A DNA stretch of 64,000 nucleotides from Pseudomonas pohangensis (GTDB lineage: Bacteria; Pseudomonadota; Gammaproteobacteria; Pseudomonadales; Pseudomonadaceae), in contig NZ_LT629785.1 in the NCBI RefSeq assembly GCF_900105995.1, forward strand, positions 2,976,001 through 3,040,000, read 5' to 3'. The notes beneath the pieces were generated by a model that worked only from the letters and a program-made list of their open reading frames with translations, was not told the origin of the DNA and did no database searches. Below, piece by piece: positions 8,267 to 17,253 of this stretch (position 1 is the stretch's first letter; every line of letters starts with the position of its first letter). A program made the position numbers and the translations under genes.

Positions 8267-10528
8267 TCACGCAATAAGCATTGAGCGTAACGCTACCTGC
8301 CGACCAAACGCCTTCGGCGGAAGCGCAACGGCTTTCTTCACCGCCTCCTCATTACCAACCAAGATCACCTGTACCTGTGCCCGAGTAACAGCGGTGTAGA
8401 TGAAGGTGCGATCCAGCACTCGCGACTTTCGCACCGGCACGATAACCCGCCTGAACTGACTGCCCTGGCTCTTGTGAACGGTGATGGCGTAAGCGTGTTG
8501 CATCACATCAATATCGCTGTCGAGAACGTAGTGTTCTACGCCCTCGTAAATAGCCTTTCCCAGCGCAATTCGGATGTCAGGGTTTTCGTCATCGACCAAA
8601 TTGACCTTTATGGGTTGTTCGAAGACCTCCATGAGCTTGCCCAAACAACCGTTTTGCAGGTTCCTTTCCCACTTGTTGGCTGTGAAGAGCAGCAGATCGC
8701 CCTCACAGAAGCCCGTCGCTTCAACCTCGCCCGTCTCGGGGTTAGTGGCCACCAGATGCCTTCCTTGGCCCGCGTAGCGCACATGGCAGACGCGGTTCAG
8801 TGTCTCCACCCCAGCAAATTGGCAGGAACGGGTAGCGCCGAGGATTTGCGTGCTGTCTCGATCCTGCTCGTAAAGTTTGAGAACGGTCGTGATGATCTGG
8901 TCATCGGCACATGGGATGAATACGACCTCGCCCGCTGCATCCTCTGAAAATGCTGGCCACTGGCCCTCGCGGATTGCCTTGGCGGCTGCCGGAATAGCCG
9001 ACTCCTTGGCCTGCCGCTTAACCTCCATGAGCTGGGTGGAAGGCATTCCCGGTAGGTCGCATAGCACATGCAGGATAAGGCCCGCACCAATCGGAGGTAG
9101 TTGGTAAGGATCGCCTACCAGGATCAGGTGAGTGCCCGATGGCAGCTTGCAGACCAGCCGGTGGAAGGTCACCAGATCGAGCATAGAGGCCTCGTCAATG
9201 ACGATGATCGGCGCAGGCCCCATTTCCTCGTTACTGACATTGCGCAGGAAACCGGCGATGGTGGTGGCAGACTCTTGGGTAGCCTCCATCATGCGTGCTG
9301 TTGCGCGACCCGACAGGGCCATTTGAAAGCGAGGGCGTCCAAGGGTGTCCAGCGCCCGATAGAGCGCCTTCAGCACCGTCGTTTTACCGACACCAGCCCC
9401 GCCCGTAATGATGCTGAAGCGGTTTTCTAGCGAAGTCTTGACTGCTGTCTTCTGTGCCTCGTTCAGTGCAAAGGCAGGGATATTAAGATGCAGTCGTTCC
9501 TCGCGCTCAAAGTCGCCAATCAGGGAGTCTATGTCAGTCGGGAACAGTTGCTGTTGGGTGTCAGGGTTGTTCAGCAATGTGCGGATGAACTCTGCGCACT
9601 GGCGCTCCATGATATAGGTGCCGGGGGCGTGCAGCATGATCTCGCCGGTTTCGGTTTCGCGGCAGATAAACTGGCCAGAAGCTTTGCCCTGAATCAGGGC
9701 CTTAGACATAGCCTTCAAGGGGGCAGAAAACGGCCGGACCAAGCGGAAAAACGTATCTTTAAGGTCGTCCAGAGTGGCACAGGTATGGCCTTTCTCCGAT
9801 ACCCGATACAGGGCCTCTTCAAGCGCAGCAGCCAGCCGTCGAGAGTCGTCTAGGGCAACACTGAACTTGTCTCGGGCGATGCCATCCACGCGCTCCCAGC
9901 TGCCCTCGAATGACAACAGCCGGTAGGGATCTTCGGTCAGGGCGATGATGGTGTTCTTTTTGTGGAACCTAATGACCTTGCGGGCGAGATCGAGGGGAAT
10001 ATCGCGCTCCTGCACAAAGCGCAGGGTCTTTGCATCGCCATTCTCGGCCCACTTTTCGAACAGTCCATCACGCACATGCTTAGACACAATCACTGGCGCA
10101 ATGGCGTCGTGATCCTGATTGTCTAGCGCGTCGTAAAGCCGCTCGCCCAAGGTATCCCAAAGTTTGGTTGCCTTGACCTCACGAATACCCGCTGCATGGT
10201 CGGCTAGCCATTGAATTAACTGGCTACCAGAGGGGCGAACCAATCTAACGTCCTGAGCCTCGATCTGGGTTTCGAGCACTGTGTATGAGCCGTGGGTTCG
10301 CTGAATGTTGCAAGCTTCGCCATATATCTCGTAAATGCCGCCTATAGTGATGTTCGCCGGCTCCACGATCGCGGCTGACACGCTGACAACCAAGGCGCTT
10401 GCTCGATCATTGAGGCCAGTCACCAGGTCAATCCGATGGCCGAAGGCGATGCATCCGTGTCGATTTTTGACCCGCATTCGGGTCAAGCGAACAGTCGTGC
10501 TGATCAGATTCGGGATCGGCGCATTCAT
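8267..10528 (-). CDS. RecD-like SF1B ATP-dependent DNA helicase
   Basis: A 753-residue AAA-fold helicase of the RecD/RecD2 kind. It has Walker A GGAGVGKTT (376-384), Walker B IDEAS (444-448), QLPP after the GDPYQ motif, and a C-terminal UvrD/RecD segment with TVHKSQGSQ and YTAVTRA. The N-terminal 350 residues are the helix-rich part that precedes the motor in RecD2. Such 5'-3' helicases unwind DNA ends and are common on mobile elements. The ATG at 10528 overlaps the upstream stop by 4 bp, tying it to the gmt operon rather than to the methyltransferase set. Whether it aids integration or defence is unknown. Confidence 0.88.
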   Translation of the reverse strand: MNAPIPNLISTTVRLTRMRVKNRHGCIAFGHRIDLVTGLNDRASALVVSVSAAIVEPANITIGGIYEIYGEACNIQRTHGSYTVLETQIEAQDVRLVRPSGSQLIQWLADHAAGIREVKATKLWDTLGERLYDALDNQDHDAIAPVIVSKHVRDGLFEKWAENGDAKTLRFVQERDIPLDLARKVIRFHKKNTIIALTEDPYRLLSFEGSWERVDGIARDKFSVALDDSRRLAAALEEALYRVSEKGHTCATLDDLKDTFFRLVRPFSAPLKAMSKALIQGKASGQFICRETETGEIMLHAPGTYIMERQCAEFIRTLLNNPDTQQQLFPTDIDSLIGDFEREERLHLNIPAFALNEAQKTAVKTSLENRFSIITGGAGVGKTTVLKALYRALDTLGRPRFQMALSGRATARMMEATQESATTIAGFLRNVSNEEMGPAPIIVIDEASMLDLVTFHRLVCKLPSGTHLILVGDPYQLPPIGAGLILHVLCDLPGMPSTQLMEVKRQAKESAIPAAAKAIREGQWPAFSEDAAGEVVFIPCADDQIITTVLKLYEQDRDSTQILGATRSCQFAGVETLNRVCHVRYAGQGRHLVATNPETGEVEATGFCEGDLLLFTANKWERNLQNGCLGKLMEVFEQPIKVNLVDDENPDIRIALGKAIYEGVEHYVLDSDIDVMQHAYAITVHKSQGSQFRRVIVPVRKSRVLDRTFIYTAVTRAQVQVILVGNEEAVKKAVALPPKAFGRQVALRSMLIA

Positions 10529-10962
10529 CGTGGAAGTCGCCCGGTTTCTTGCATGAACGAGGACAGCAGGTTGTACTGCTTAAGCATGCTCTTAGCTTCC
10601 GCCAACTCAGCACTCAGGGCTGCGTTCTCCTGCTCCAGAGCGTTAAGCCGCTTGCCGTCATTGCGGCGCTGCTTGGCTTCCCTGTCGCGCATCGGTGGTT
10701 CTTCTTGGAGCGGTTGAGCGGCGGCAACCGGGGGAAGCAGTACGCCAGTGCCTCTTAGTCGATCCTCAAGCTCTTCTAGCGCTTTTTTGATTGATGGGTT
10801 CTGTCCCAGTGCGCTTTTGCCAAAACCGCATTCAGCGGCAATTTCTTTGCGATTGAGCCTGCCCCGATGGGCATACTCACGAAAGTCATCGTCAGACTTC
10901 GATACAAACCAAGCGATAAATGTGGCCAAGTTTTGTTCGGCTTTTTGTTGTCCGCTGACCAT
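10525..10962 (-). CDS. VPA1267-like small protein of the GMT island
   Basis: A 145-residue protein that I recognise as resembling the VPA1267 family, found just downstream of gmtX in Vibrio islands. Residues 1-75 look like a small helix-turn-helix-like unit (RGRLNRKEIAAECGFGKSAL), and residues 90-140 form a probable coiled coil (LNALEQENAALSAELAEAK). The ATG at 10962 follows AGGTGAAG; a GTG at 10968 overlapping the gmtX stop is the alternative. DNA binding or an adaptor role in recombination is plausible but not shown. It is coupled to the RecD-like gene by a 4-bp overlap. Confidence 0.7.
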   Translation of the reverse strand: MVSGQQKAEQNLATFIAWFVSKSDDDFREYAHRGRLNRKEIAAECGFGKSALGQNPSIKKALEELEDRLRGTGVLLPPVAAAQPLQEEPPMRDREAKQRRNDGKRLNALEQENAALSAELAEAKSMLKQYNLLSSFMQETGRLPR

Positions 10963-10964
10963 GT

Positions 10965-11603
10965 TCACTTCACCTGCACAGACAGCACTTTCTCAATAGC
11001 GTCGCGGAAGCCGGGCTTGTGAATCTTCCTGCCTTTGGCATCCTCCACTTCGCCCCTGCTCCCAATCGACAGCCCCACAAGGCTCAGCGTTGTCGGATCG
11101 ATGGCCGCTTTTAGCGCAGACAACTCCGCATCATTGAAGCGCGGCTGTGTCGAAACAGCTTGCCCCATCGCGCTTCCAATGATGATCGGTGCGCCACTGT
11201 GCCTGGCCTTACGTGCCTCCTTAGCCTTGAGCGACCGCAACTCATTTGCGAGCAGGCTAACGCTCATGCGCAGCACTGGGTCTTCGATGTGTTCGATCCA
11301 ATTATTGGGATCAGCTTTTGTTTGACTGCCCTTGGCTGGAAGCGAAGCCAGCTTCCACGCCTGGATCAATTCACGGTAATGCTCGCCGGTCGCATTGACG
11401 ATGGACTTCTCACCGGGAACCGGCAGACCTCGGTCGTTGCCAAGGGTGATGATGGTTTTGTAGGAGAAGTCGGAGGACTGCCGCTCATGTAACAGCCGGC
11501 ACGCTTCGTTGATGGCTTCCAGGCTGCGCTTGCGGCGGCTATCGCTGGCCTCGCTCAACAACCGCTCGTAGGTTTCCTGCGGAGAAACAAGTTGGTCATT
11601 CAT
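10965..11603 (-). CDS. gmtX: Gamma-mobile-trio protein GmtX
   Basis: A 212-residue protein without a domain I can name, recognised by position and by its N-terminal segment SRRKRSLEAINEACRLL as the third member of the GMT trio. It is mostly helical, with basic patches. The ATG at 11603 overlaps the end of gmtZ by 8 bp; a GTG at 11609 is a possible alternative start. In described GMT islands it marks the end of the conserved part, after which cargo begins, as seen here. Its biochemical role is not known to me. Confidence 0.75.
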   Translation of the reverse strand: MNDQLVSPQETYERLLSEASDSRRKRSLEAINEACRLLHERQSSDFSYKTIITLGNDRGLPVPGEKSIVNATGEHYRELIQAWKLASLPAKGSQTKADPNNWIEHIEDPVLRMSVSLLANELRSLKAKEARKARHSGAPIIIGSAMGQAVSTQPRFNDAELSALKAAIDPTTLSLVGLSIGSRGEVEDAKGRKIHKPGFRDAIEKVLSVQVK

Positions 11604-14600
11604 CAACACAAGCCTCTTGATCGCGGGCCAACTGGCGTGCGCGTTTGGGATTGCAGAGAATCTGTTTAATCTCGGTCGAAATACGTGTCATCTCCGGCTC
11701 GTGGGTATCAAGATCAAGCAGCATCAGGTCGCCCGAGAACAGGTCGTCGATCTTTTGCCATGAACCGAGACGATGAAGAAGGAACCGGTTCAACTCATTT
11801 ACAACTACCAGCATATCTTCGTCGTCGAGCCTAAACATGGCCGGTGCCAAACCGTTGTTTTCGGCCATACGGTCGATGGCCTGAGCGATCAATGGCACAG
11901 CACGCGAGGGGTTAGTCGATTTGTAAATGGTCGCGTTCTGGCAGACTTCGGCCAGCAAATGGTAGTTCGTGTTTGATTCCTCAAAGACGACGCCGACCTC
12001 GGCAAGATCGCCAGCGGCGATCAGTCTGACGCCATTCTCGCCTTCGCCGGTCTGCTCGCCTTCCTTGATAAGTTTCAGACAGCCCTGAACGTAGTGATTG
12101 ACTGCTACATAATCATTCAGTAGTCCATCTAGCTTCGCAGCGCACTTCTCTTGAATGGCTCTCGCCTGCTTAAGCTTTGACTGCTCACGCTGGGTATCTA
12201 GCTGATCCGCCTGACAAGCGTCGTAGAATGCCTGTTCCAAAAGCTCGACCTCTTTCGTGTACCTTTGAAAAGGTGCGCTTTCAGTGTGAACCTCCAATGC
12301 GAGTTCGTTGGCCAGCGCCACCAGCCCGCCGAGGAACGGAACCCCAGTGACAAAGAATCGACAGCGCGGGCAATTCTTCTGGCCTAGATAGCCTGCCTCA
12401 ACAGGCGCATAGATAGTTTCAGCCTTTCTCTCAACCACAACCTCGCCGCCAATATTGCATGCGGCAGCTGACATGGGGCAGATGCCGTAATCGAATACCA
12501 CGCAGGCCGAGTTTGGTACGTCAGATTCGAGCAACGAGCGATTTCCGTCCGTTGCGATCAGTTGATGTCGAAGCGGCTGTAATCCCCGCGTCCTTACCTC
12601 TTCGGCATGACGCTGAGTTGAGATCTGTGCGGCGCGCTTCTCAGTCTCGCCCATGGTGCGGCGCATCTGATCGTTGTTCAGCCTGATGTAGTAGATCGTC
12701 ATCACCAGCGAGGCATGACCAACAAGCTTGGAGATCAGATGAATAGGCGCTTCGCCGTCTGCGATGAACGCCGTAATCAGACTGACACGTAGGCTGTGCG
12801 GTGTGTAGGGGCTGATATAGCGCTGATTGCTCACTTTGAATTTGGGGTATTCGCTGGCAAGGTTTTCGCCAGGGCGCTGAATCGCGTAGAGCAATGCCGG
12901 CAAGGTGTGAGTGAAAGCCGTTGTGGTGAAAGCCGGCTGACCCGAGGCGTCCGTGCGGAACAAAAAGCATTGGGTGCCACGCGCCTGCAAAATCTTCTCA
13001 TTGGTTTCGGCGCGAAGTTTGATGTCAGACCAGCGCGTAGGCTCTTTCAGCGGGTTGTACTTGGCTTGCCAATCGCGCAGCAAGAGGAACCAATAGAGCA
13101 GATCATCAGGAATCCACGGAACTTCATAACCGCCTTCCTGGCGTCCGGTCTTGTTGGTAGTCACATATAGCTTTGCCGCGTCCTTGTCGCCGCGCTGGAC
13201 CGCAGCCTGCGGGCGACGCTTCTTACTCCCTTTCCCAGCCAGAGGGCCGGTATTCTTCTCCCAGCGAATACCGCCATGCTCAGCATTGAGAACGGCTATC
13301 TCGTTATCCGCCTCGCCGCTGTCCAGCCAGAGAATCTGTTGGCCGCGCAGCGGAAAACGCAGCAACGTGTAGAGCGCCACAAAGCGAACAGGCGACCAAA
13401 TCTGATAGCTATTTACCACTTCGCGCTTGTCTTTCATCTTGCGGTCAGCCTTAACCTCGCGCCAGATGCAGTTCGGATCGTCGCGGTCGATCAGCGTTTC
13501 GTCCACATAAATCCAGTCGGCGCGGGTCGCAAAGAAGTCTTGTAGGTGCGGCAAATCCGTCAGACTGGGCCTTGTCTGCAATACCTGTTCGCCGTTCGGC
13601 ACCAGGAAATTGCGCGCCCGGAGGATGTATTCATAACCAAGCGGCGGCTTGGTGGACTGGTTGGGCCGATAGGCCTGCAAGCTATCTGCAAAGCCGGCCA
13701 GCACCGTTTGAAAGGGATTCCGGAAATCAGCCAGCACAATGCGCTCGTCCATGTCGGCATCGGTGCAGTGTTCATCCAAAAGCCAGCCGAAAAAGGCCGC
13801 GATAGCACTGTGATAGGGCCTTCTCAGGGACTCGGCCTGCGCTTCAATGAACTGCTGATAGGCCTCAGTGGGGAATGGATTGGCTCGCAGCAGCAGGTGT
13901 ACCGGCTCATCTGGCAATTCCTGTATCTGATAGAAACCACTCAAAAAAGCCCTCACCGCGGCTTTCTTTCCGGCGATGTTTATTTGGTTCTTCAACCACT
14001 GCTCAACATTTGCCCACATGTGCGGGTAGTCCGCTAGAGCAGCGCTAGGGTTTTCATTGCCAAAGAAGTCGTACCAGTCCAGCCAGCCGGCGTCGGCATA
14101 GACCTCGTTGGGGGTAGCCGGCAGCCGCGGGTCTTCGCGGTAGCGCCTTAAGTAGTCGAGCTGACGCTTGATGCCCAGCGCCTGGGCTGCCGCCTGTGCC
14201 TCGGCGTAGGTCGGGTAGAAGTCGGGCCGTTCATTGCCGAGGAAGCCGTACCAGTCGATCCAGCCGGCGTCGGCATAGACATCACCCGGGCGGGCAGGCA
14301 GTTGCGGGTCTTCGCGGTAACGACTCATGTAGTCGGGCTGACGCTTGATGCCCAGCGCCTGTGCTGCCGTCTGGGCCTCGGCGTAGGTCGGGTAGAAGTC
14401 GGGCCGTTCATTGCCGAGGAAGCCGTACCAGTCGATCCAGCCGGCGTCGGCATAGATCTTATCGGGACTAGACGGCAGCCGCGGGTCTTCGCGGTAACGC
14501 CTTATGTAGTCGGGCTTACGCTTGATGCCCAGCGCCTGGGCTGCCGTCTGGGCCTCGGCGTAGGTCGGGTAGAAGTCGGGCCGTTCATTGCCGAGGAAGT

Positions 14601-15651
14601 CGTACCAGTCCATCCAGCCGACGTCGGCATAGAGCTCACCAGGGTCGTACGGCAGTCGCGGGTCTTCGCGGTAGCGCCTTATGTACTCGGGCTTACGCTT
14701 GATGCCCAGCGCCTGGGCAGCCGTCTGGGCCTCGGCGTAGGTCGGGTAGAAGTTGGGCCGTTCATAGCCGAGGAAACCGTACCAGTCCATCCAGCCGGCG
14801 CTGGCATAGACCTCATTCGGGCAGGCAGGAAGTCGCGGGTCTTCGCGGTAGCGCCTTATGTAGTCGGGCTGACGCTTGATGCCCAGCGCCTGGGCTGCCG
14901 TCTGGGCCTCGGCGTAGGTCGGGTAGAAGTTGGGCCGTTCATAGCCGAGGAAACCGTACCAGTCGATCCATCCGGCGTCGGCATAGATCTTATCGGGCCT
15001 AGACGGCAGTCGCGGGTCTTCGCGGTAGCGCCTTATGTAGTCGGGCTGACGCTTGATGCCCAGCGCCTGGACTGCCGCCTGGGCCTCGGTGTAGGTCGGG
15101 TAGAAGTCGGGCCGTTTATTGCCGAGGAAGTCGTACCAGTCTATCCAGCCGGCGTCGGCATAGACATCACCCGGGCGGGCAGGCAGTTGCGGGTCTTCGC
15201 GGTAACGACTCATGTAGTCGGGCTGACGCTTGATGCCCAGCGCCTGTGCTGCCGTCTGGGCCTCGGCGTAGGTCGGGTAGAAGTCGGACCGTTCCTTGCC
15301 GTGGAAGTCGTACCAGTCTATCCAGCCGGCATCGACATAGACCTCATTCGGGCAGGCAGGCAGCCGCGGGTCTTCGCGGTAGCGCTTTGTGTAGTCGGAC
15401 ACATTCCTGATGCCCAGCGCTTGGGCTGCCGCCTGAGCCTCGGCGTAGGCCGGGTAGATGTCGGGCCGCTTCTTGCCGAAGAAGTCGTACCAGTCTATCC
15501 AGCCGGCGCTGGCATAGACCTTATCGGGGCCGGACGGCAGCCGCGGGGCTTCGCGGTAGCGCTTTTTGTAGTCGAACTGACTCTTGATGCCGAGCGCCTG
15601 GGCTGCCGCCTTTGCCCCGGAGTAGTTATAAAAATTTTTCTTGGCTGGCAT
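11596..15651 (-). CDS. gmtZ: Gamma-mobile-trio integrase GmtZ with nine N-terminal repeats
   Basis: A giant 1351-residue tyrosine recombinase. Residues 8-537 are nine tandem units of 59 residues (the first 58), each with AEAQ.AAQALGI, RYREDP.LP and GW.DWY motifs. The catalytic part holds the tyrosine-recombinase set: Arg in FPLRGQQ (about 769), HSLR (about 952-955), GH (about 979) and Tyr-Tyr (about 987-988). After it come a cysteine cluster (CPMSAAAC, CPRC), possibly zinc-binding, and a helical tail. The start chosen is the ATG at 15651, preceded by AAGGA and 16 bp after the gmtY stop; an in-frame upstream ATG at 15693 would overlap gmtY. It presumably acts with GmtY to move the island. Confidence 0.85.
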   Translation of the reverse strand: MPAKKNFYNYSGAKAAAQALGIKSQFDYKKRYREAPRLPSGPDKVYASAGWIDWYDFFGKKRPDIYPAYAEAQAAAQALGIRNVSDYTKRYREDPRLPACPNEVYVDAGWIDWYDFHGKERSDFYPTYAEAQTAAQALGIKRQPDYMSRYREDPQLPARPGDVYADAGWIDWYDFLGNKRPDFYPTYTEAQAAVQALGIKRQPDYIRRYREDPRLPSRPDKIYADAGWIDWYGFLGYERPNFYPTYAEAQTAAQALGIKRQPDYIRRYREDPRLPACPNEVYASAGWMDWYGFLGYERPNFYPTYAEAQTAAQALGIKRKPEYIRRYREDPRLPYDPGELYADVGWMDWYDFLGNERPDFYPTYAEAQTAAQALGIKRKPDYIRRYREDPRLPSSPDKIYADAGWIDWYGFLGNERPDFYPTYAEAQTAAQALGIKRQPDYMSRYREDPQLPARPGDVYADAGWIDWYGFLGNERPDFYPTYAEAQAAAQALGIKRQLDYLRRYREDPRLPATPNEVYADAGWLDWYDFFGNENPSAALADYPHMWANVEQWLKNQINIAGKKAAVRAFLSGFYQIQELPDEPVHLLLRANPFPTEAYQQFIEAQAESLRRPYHSAIAAFFGWLLDEHCTDADMDERIVLADFRNPFQTVLAGFADSLQAYRPNQSTKPPLGYEYILRARNFLVPNGEQVLQTRPSLTDLPHLQDFFATRADWIYVDETLIDRDDPNCIWREVKADRKMKDKREVVNSYQIWSPVRFVALYTLLRFPLRGQQILWLDSGEADNEIAVLNAEHGGIRWEKNTGPLAGKGSKKRRPQAAVQRGDKDAAKLYVTTNKTGRQEGGYEVPWIPDDLLYWFLLLRDWQAKYNPLKEPTRWSDIKLRAETNEKILQARGTQCFLFRTDASGQPAFTTTAFTHTLPALLYAIQRPGENLASEYPKFKVSNQRYISPYTPHSLRVSLITAFIADGEAPIHLISKLVGHASLVMTIYYIRLNNDQMRRTMGETEKRAAQISTQRHAEEVRTRGLQPLRHQLIATDGNRSLLESDVPNSACVVFDYGICPMSAAACNIGGEVVVERKAETIYAPVEAGYLGQKNCPRCRFFVTGVPFLGGLVALANELALEVHTESAPFQRYTKEVELLEQAFYDACQADQLDTQREQSKLKQARAIQEKCAAKLDGLLNDYVAVNHYVQGCLKLIKEGEQTGEGENGVRLIAAGDLAEVGVVFEESNTNYHLLAEVCQNATIYKSTNPSRAVPLIAQAIDRMAENNGLAPAMFRLDDEDMLVVVNELNRFLLHRLGSWQKIDDLFSGDLMLLDLDTHEPEMTRISTEIKQILCNPKRARQLARDQEACVDE
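14041..15630. repeat. Nine tandem 177-bp coding repeats within gmtZ
   Basis: Units 2-9 are exactly 59 codons (177 bp); unit 1 is one codon shorter. Nucleotide identity is high, with stretches such as GCTTGATGCCCAGCGCCTG recurring in nearly every unit. Units 3 and 8 are almost identical, and units 4 and 7 share a block, suggesting internal duplication or gene conversion. Variation concentrates at unit positions 19-24 and 34-38. The array is read through in one frame, so it is a protein repeat and not a CRISPR or satellite array. Confidence 0.95.
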
Positions 15652-15667
15652 CGGCGTCAGTCCTTGG

Positions 15668-17038
15668 TCAAAGGTCGTGGGAATCGTCTGCATGCTGCAA
15701 GCGCAGCCGCGCTTCCAGGTCTCGGAGACTCTGACGCATTTGCGCCGTTGTGGGCTGCGTGTAGGTCTGACTCGATGTGATCGAGGCATGGTGCATGGCG
15801 TTCTTGATCAACAGCGGGTCGGCGCCATCGCGAGCAAGTCGCTGCCCATAGGCATGACGGTGGCCATGCGGGGTTGTGCCCTCGCTCTTCTCGTACACTA
15901 ACCCAATCCTCTCAATAGCCAACCTGTGAGCCTTGCGGAACATGCGGTGCGAGTAGGGCTGGCCGTCGCGGTTGGTAAAGGCATAGGGATGATCTTCGCT
16001 GGCCTTCGGCTTTAACCGCTGTTTCAGGTGGTAGTCACGCCACAACTCGGCAAAAATCTGCCCGGCTTCATGGGGGAAGAAGAAGACCTCGAAACAGCGT
16101 CTGTGCGGGTCGGTAATCAGGCTGTTCTTCCACCCGAGGAACAGCGGATCAGTCGCCTTGACCAGTCGGTTGCGGGGTTGCAGGGCGAACTGGCTTTGAA
16201 GGTAAGCAGCGCGATTGCCTTTACCGCTAGGTGCCAGCCCGTATTCAGGGTGATAAATACGGACGATGACCTCCCCGGCCTCTAGGCTAACGTCTTCACT
16301 CCAAAGCGATAGCGCTTCAGACAGCCTTAAACCACCGTAGTGCATGAGGTAGGTAATCAGGACATTTCGAAGATCTGTCGGCCCGCGTGAATCTCGCGCC
16401 CGCCTGCGGAAGCCCTCGGAAACCAGCAGATCGAAGTGTTCCTCTTGAAACGCCTTGGCAGCCGTTTGCCGCTCCACAGGCATTATCCGTGAACGCACGG
16501 CTCTGGACTGGTTCGTCTGCGGCTTGGAACGCCACAGGTGGGACAGAAAGGCATTATCCCTGCGGTGCGAATAGGCAGCCCAATTCAGCCGTTCCTCGTG
16601 CCGAGTCGCCTGCCGCCATGGATTGAGTTGCAGCTTGGCGTCTTCGTTGACGACAGCCAGCCAATCGGTGAATCGCGTGACATGGCCGATCAATTTACCG
16701 GCATCGTCCGGTTGCCTTGGTTGCCACCACAGGCCAGAGGGGTCGCAGCTTTTGGACACCGTGCCGGTGTAAAGCGCGTCTGAGAACGCCGTGAACAGCG
16801 CCCTCGGCGTGTCATAGAAGCCCTGGTTGGCCTCCATGTATTCCAACAACAACTGCAACGCGAAAGTTGCTGAATCCTGCCATGAGCGACTTCTGAGCCG
16901 GCTCAGATGAATATAACGAACGAACTGATCCAAAACCCCGTGATCAGTGACGATAACCGGCAGAACTGTCTGCATGCCGGTTGCGTCACCCACAATGGTT
17001 CGGAACTCACGGTGAGAGAATTTCATGAAGGTAGGCAT
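15668..17038 (-). CDS. gmtY: Gamma-mobile-trio tyrosine recombinase GmtY
   Basis: A 456-residue site-specific recombinase. An N-terminal SAM-like core-binding region (about 35-200) precedes a catalytic domain with all expected residues: Arg238 in GGLRLSEAL, H391-x-x-R394 in TPHGHRHAYG, His416/417 and the nucleophile Tyr426 in SSQTYTQP. It is the first gene of the leftward gmt block, with gmtZ starting 16 bp after its stop. The ATG at 17038 was taken; an ATG four codons later is equally possible. An inverted repeat lies 22 bp upstream (17060-17081). It likely catalyses strand exchange for the island together with GmtZ. Confidence 0.88.
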   Translation of the reverse strand: MPTFMKFSHREFRTIVGDATGMQTVLPVIVTDHGVLDQFVRYIHLSRLRSRSWQDSATFALQLLLEYMEANQGFYDTPRALFTAFSDALYTGTVSKSCDPSGLWWQPRQPDDAGKLIGHVTRFTDWLAVVNEDAKLQLNPWRQATRHEERLNWAAYSHRRDNAFLSHLWRSKPQTNQSRAVRSRIMPVERQTAAKAFQEEHFDLLVSEGFRRRARDSRGPTDLRNVLITYLMHYGGLRLSEALSLWSEDVSLEAGEVIVRIYHPEYGLAPSGKGNRAAYLQSQFALQPRNRLVKATDPLFLGWKNSLITDPHRRCFEVFFFPHEAGQIFAELWRDYHLKQRLKPKASEDHPYAFTNRDGQPYSHRMFRKAHRLAIERIGLVYEKSEGTTPHGHRHAYGQRLARDGADPLLIKNAMHHASITSSQTYTQPTTAQMRQSLRDLEARLRLQHADDSHDL

Positions 17039-17059
17039 TGCTTCTCAATAATGGCCTTG

Positions 17060-17081
17060 CTATCATCTCGTATTATGATAG
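17060..17081. promoter_or_regulatory. Inverted repeat upstream of gmtY
   Basis: Perfect 7-bp arms CTATCAT and ATGATAG are separated by 8 AT-rich bases, 22 bp before the gmtY ATG. The position fits an operator for autoregulation or a core binding site for one of the two tyrosine recombinases. The sequence alone cannot tell these apart. Confidence 0.45.
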
Positions 17082-17253
17082 GATATTTTTAAGCCTTAAT
17101 TAATGTAATTAAAACAGAAGCTGCTCAAGAATTCGAGACCTTTTTGCTTAAGGAGGGGTTTTTGTGCTCTTGGAATTCCGATGAGGGCTACAAATCCGCA
17201 CACTCAGCGCAGGCTCCATCAGCCCCTGCAGGCTGTTCGGCCGGGAGCCTAGC

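Larger units (their letters stand above)
1740..17100 (-). mobile_element. Gamma-Mobile-Trio (GMT) island, approximate limits
   Basis: Leftward genes gmtY, gmtZ and gmtX, followed by a VPA1267-like gene and then cargo, match the layout I recall for GMT islands of gamma-proteobacteria, where two tyrosine recombinases plus GmtX define the element and defence or toxin cargo lies downstream of gmtX. Cargo here is a RecD-like helicase and a methyltransferase/helicase/GIY-YIG set. The right limit is placed just upstream of gmtY and the left limit just past the GIY-YIG stop. Neither end is proven, and the 29-bp repeats at 1756 and 21101 could mean a larger unit. Confidence 0.75.

Noticed and set aside
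14041..15630. Possible CRISPR or satellite array
   Set aside because: Units are 177 bp, contiguous, coding in one frame and without spacers.
14302..15780. A 492-codon open frame on the + strand opposite gmtZ
   Set aside because: It is the shadow of the 177-bp repeats: because the unit is a multiple of three and GC-rich, the opposite strand stays open and looks repetitive. No domain, and gmtZ on the other strand has recombinase motifs.
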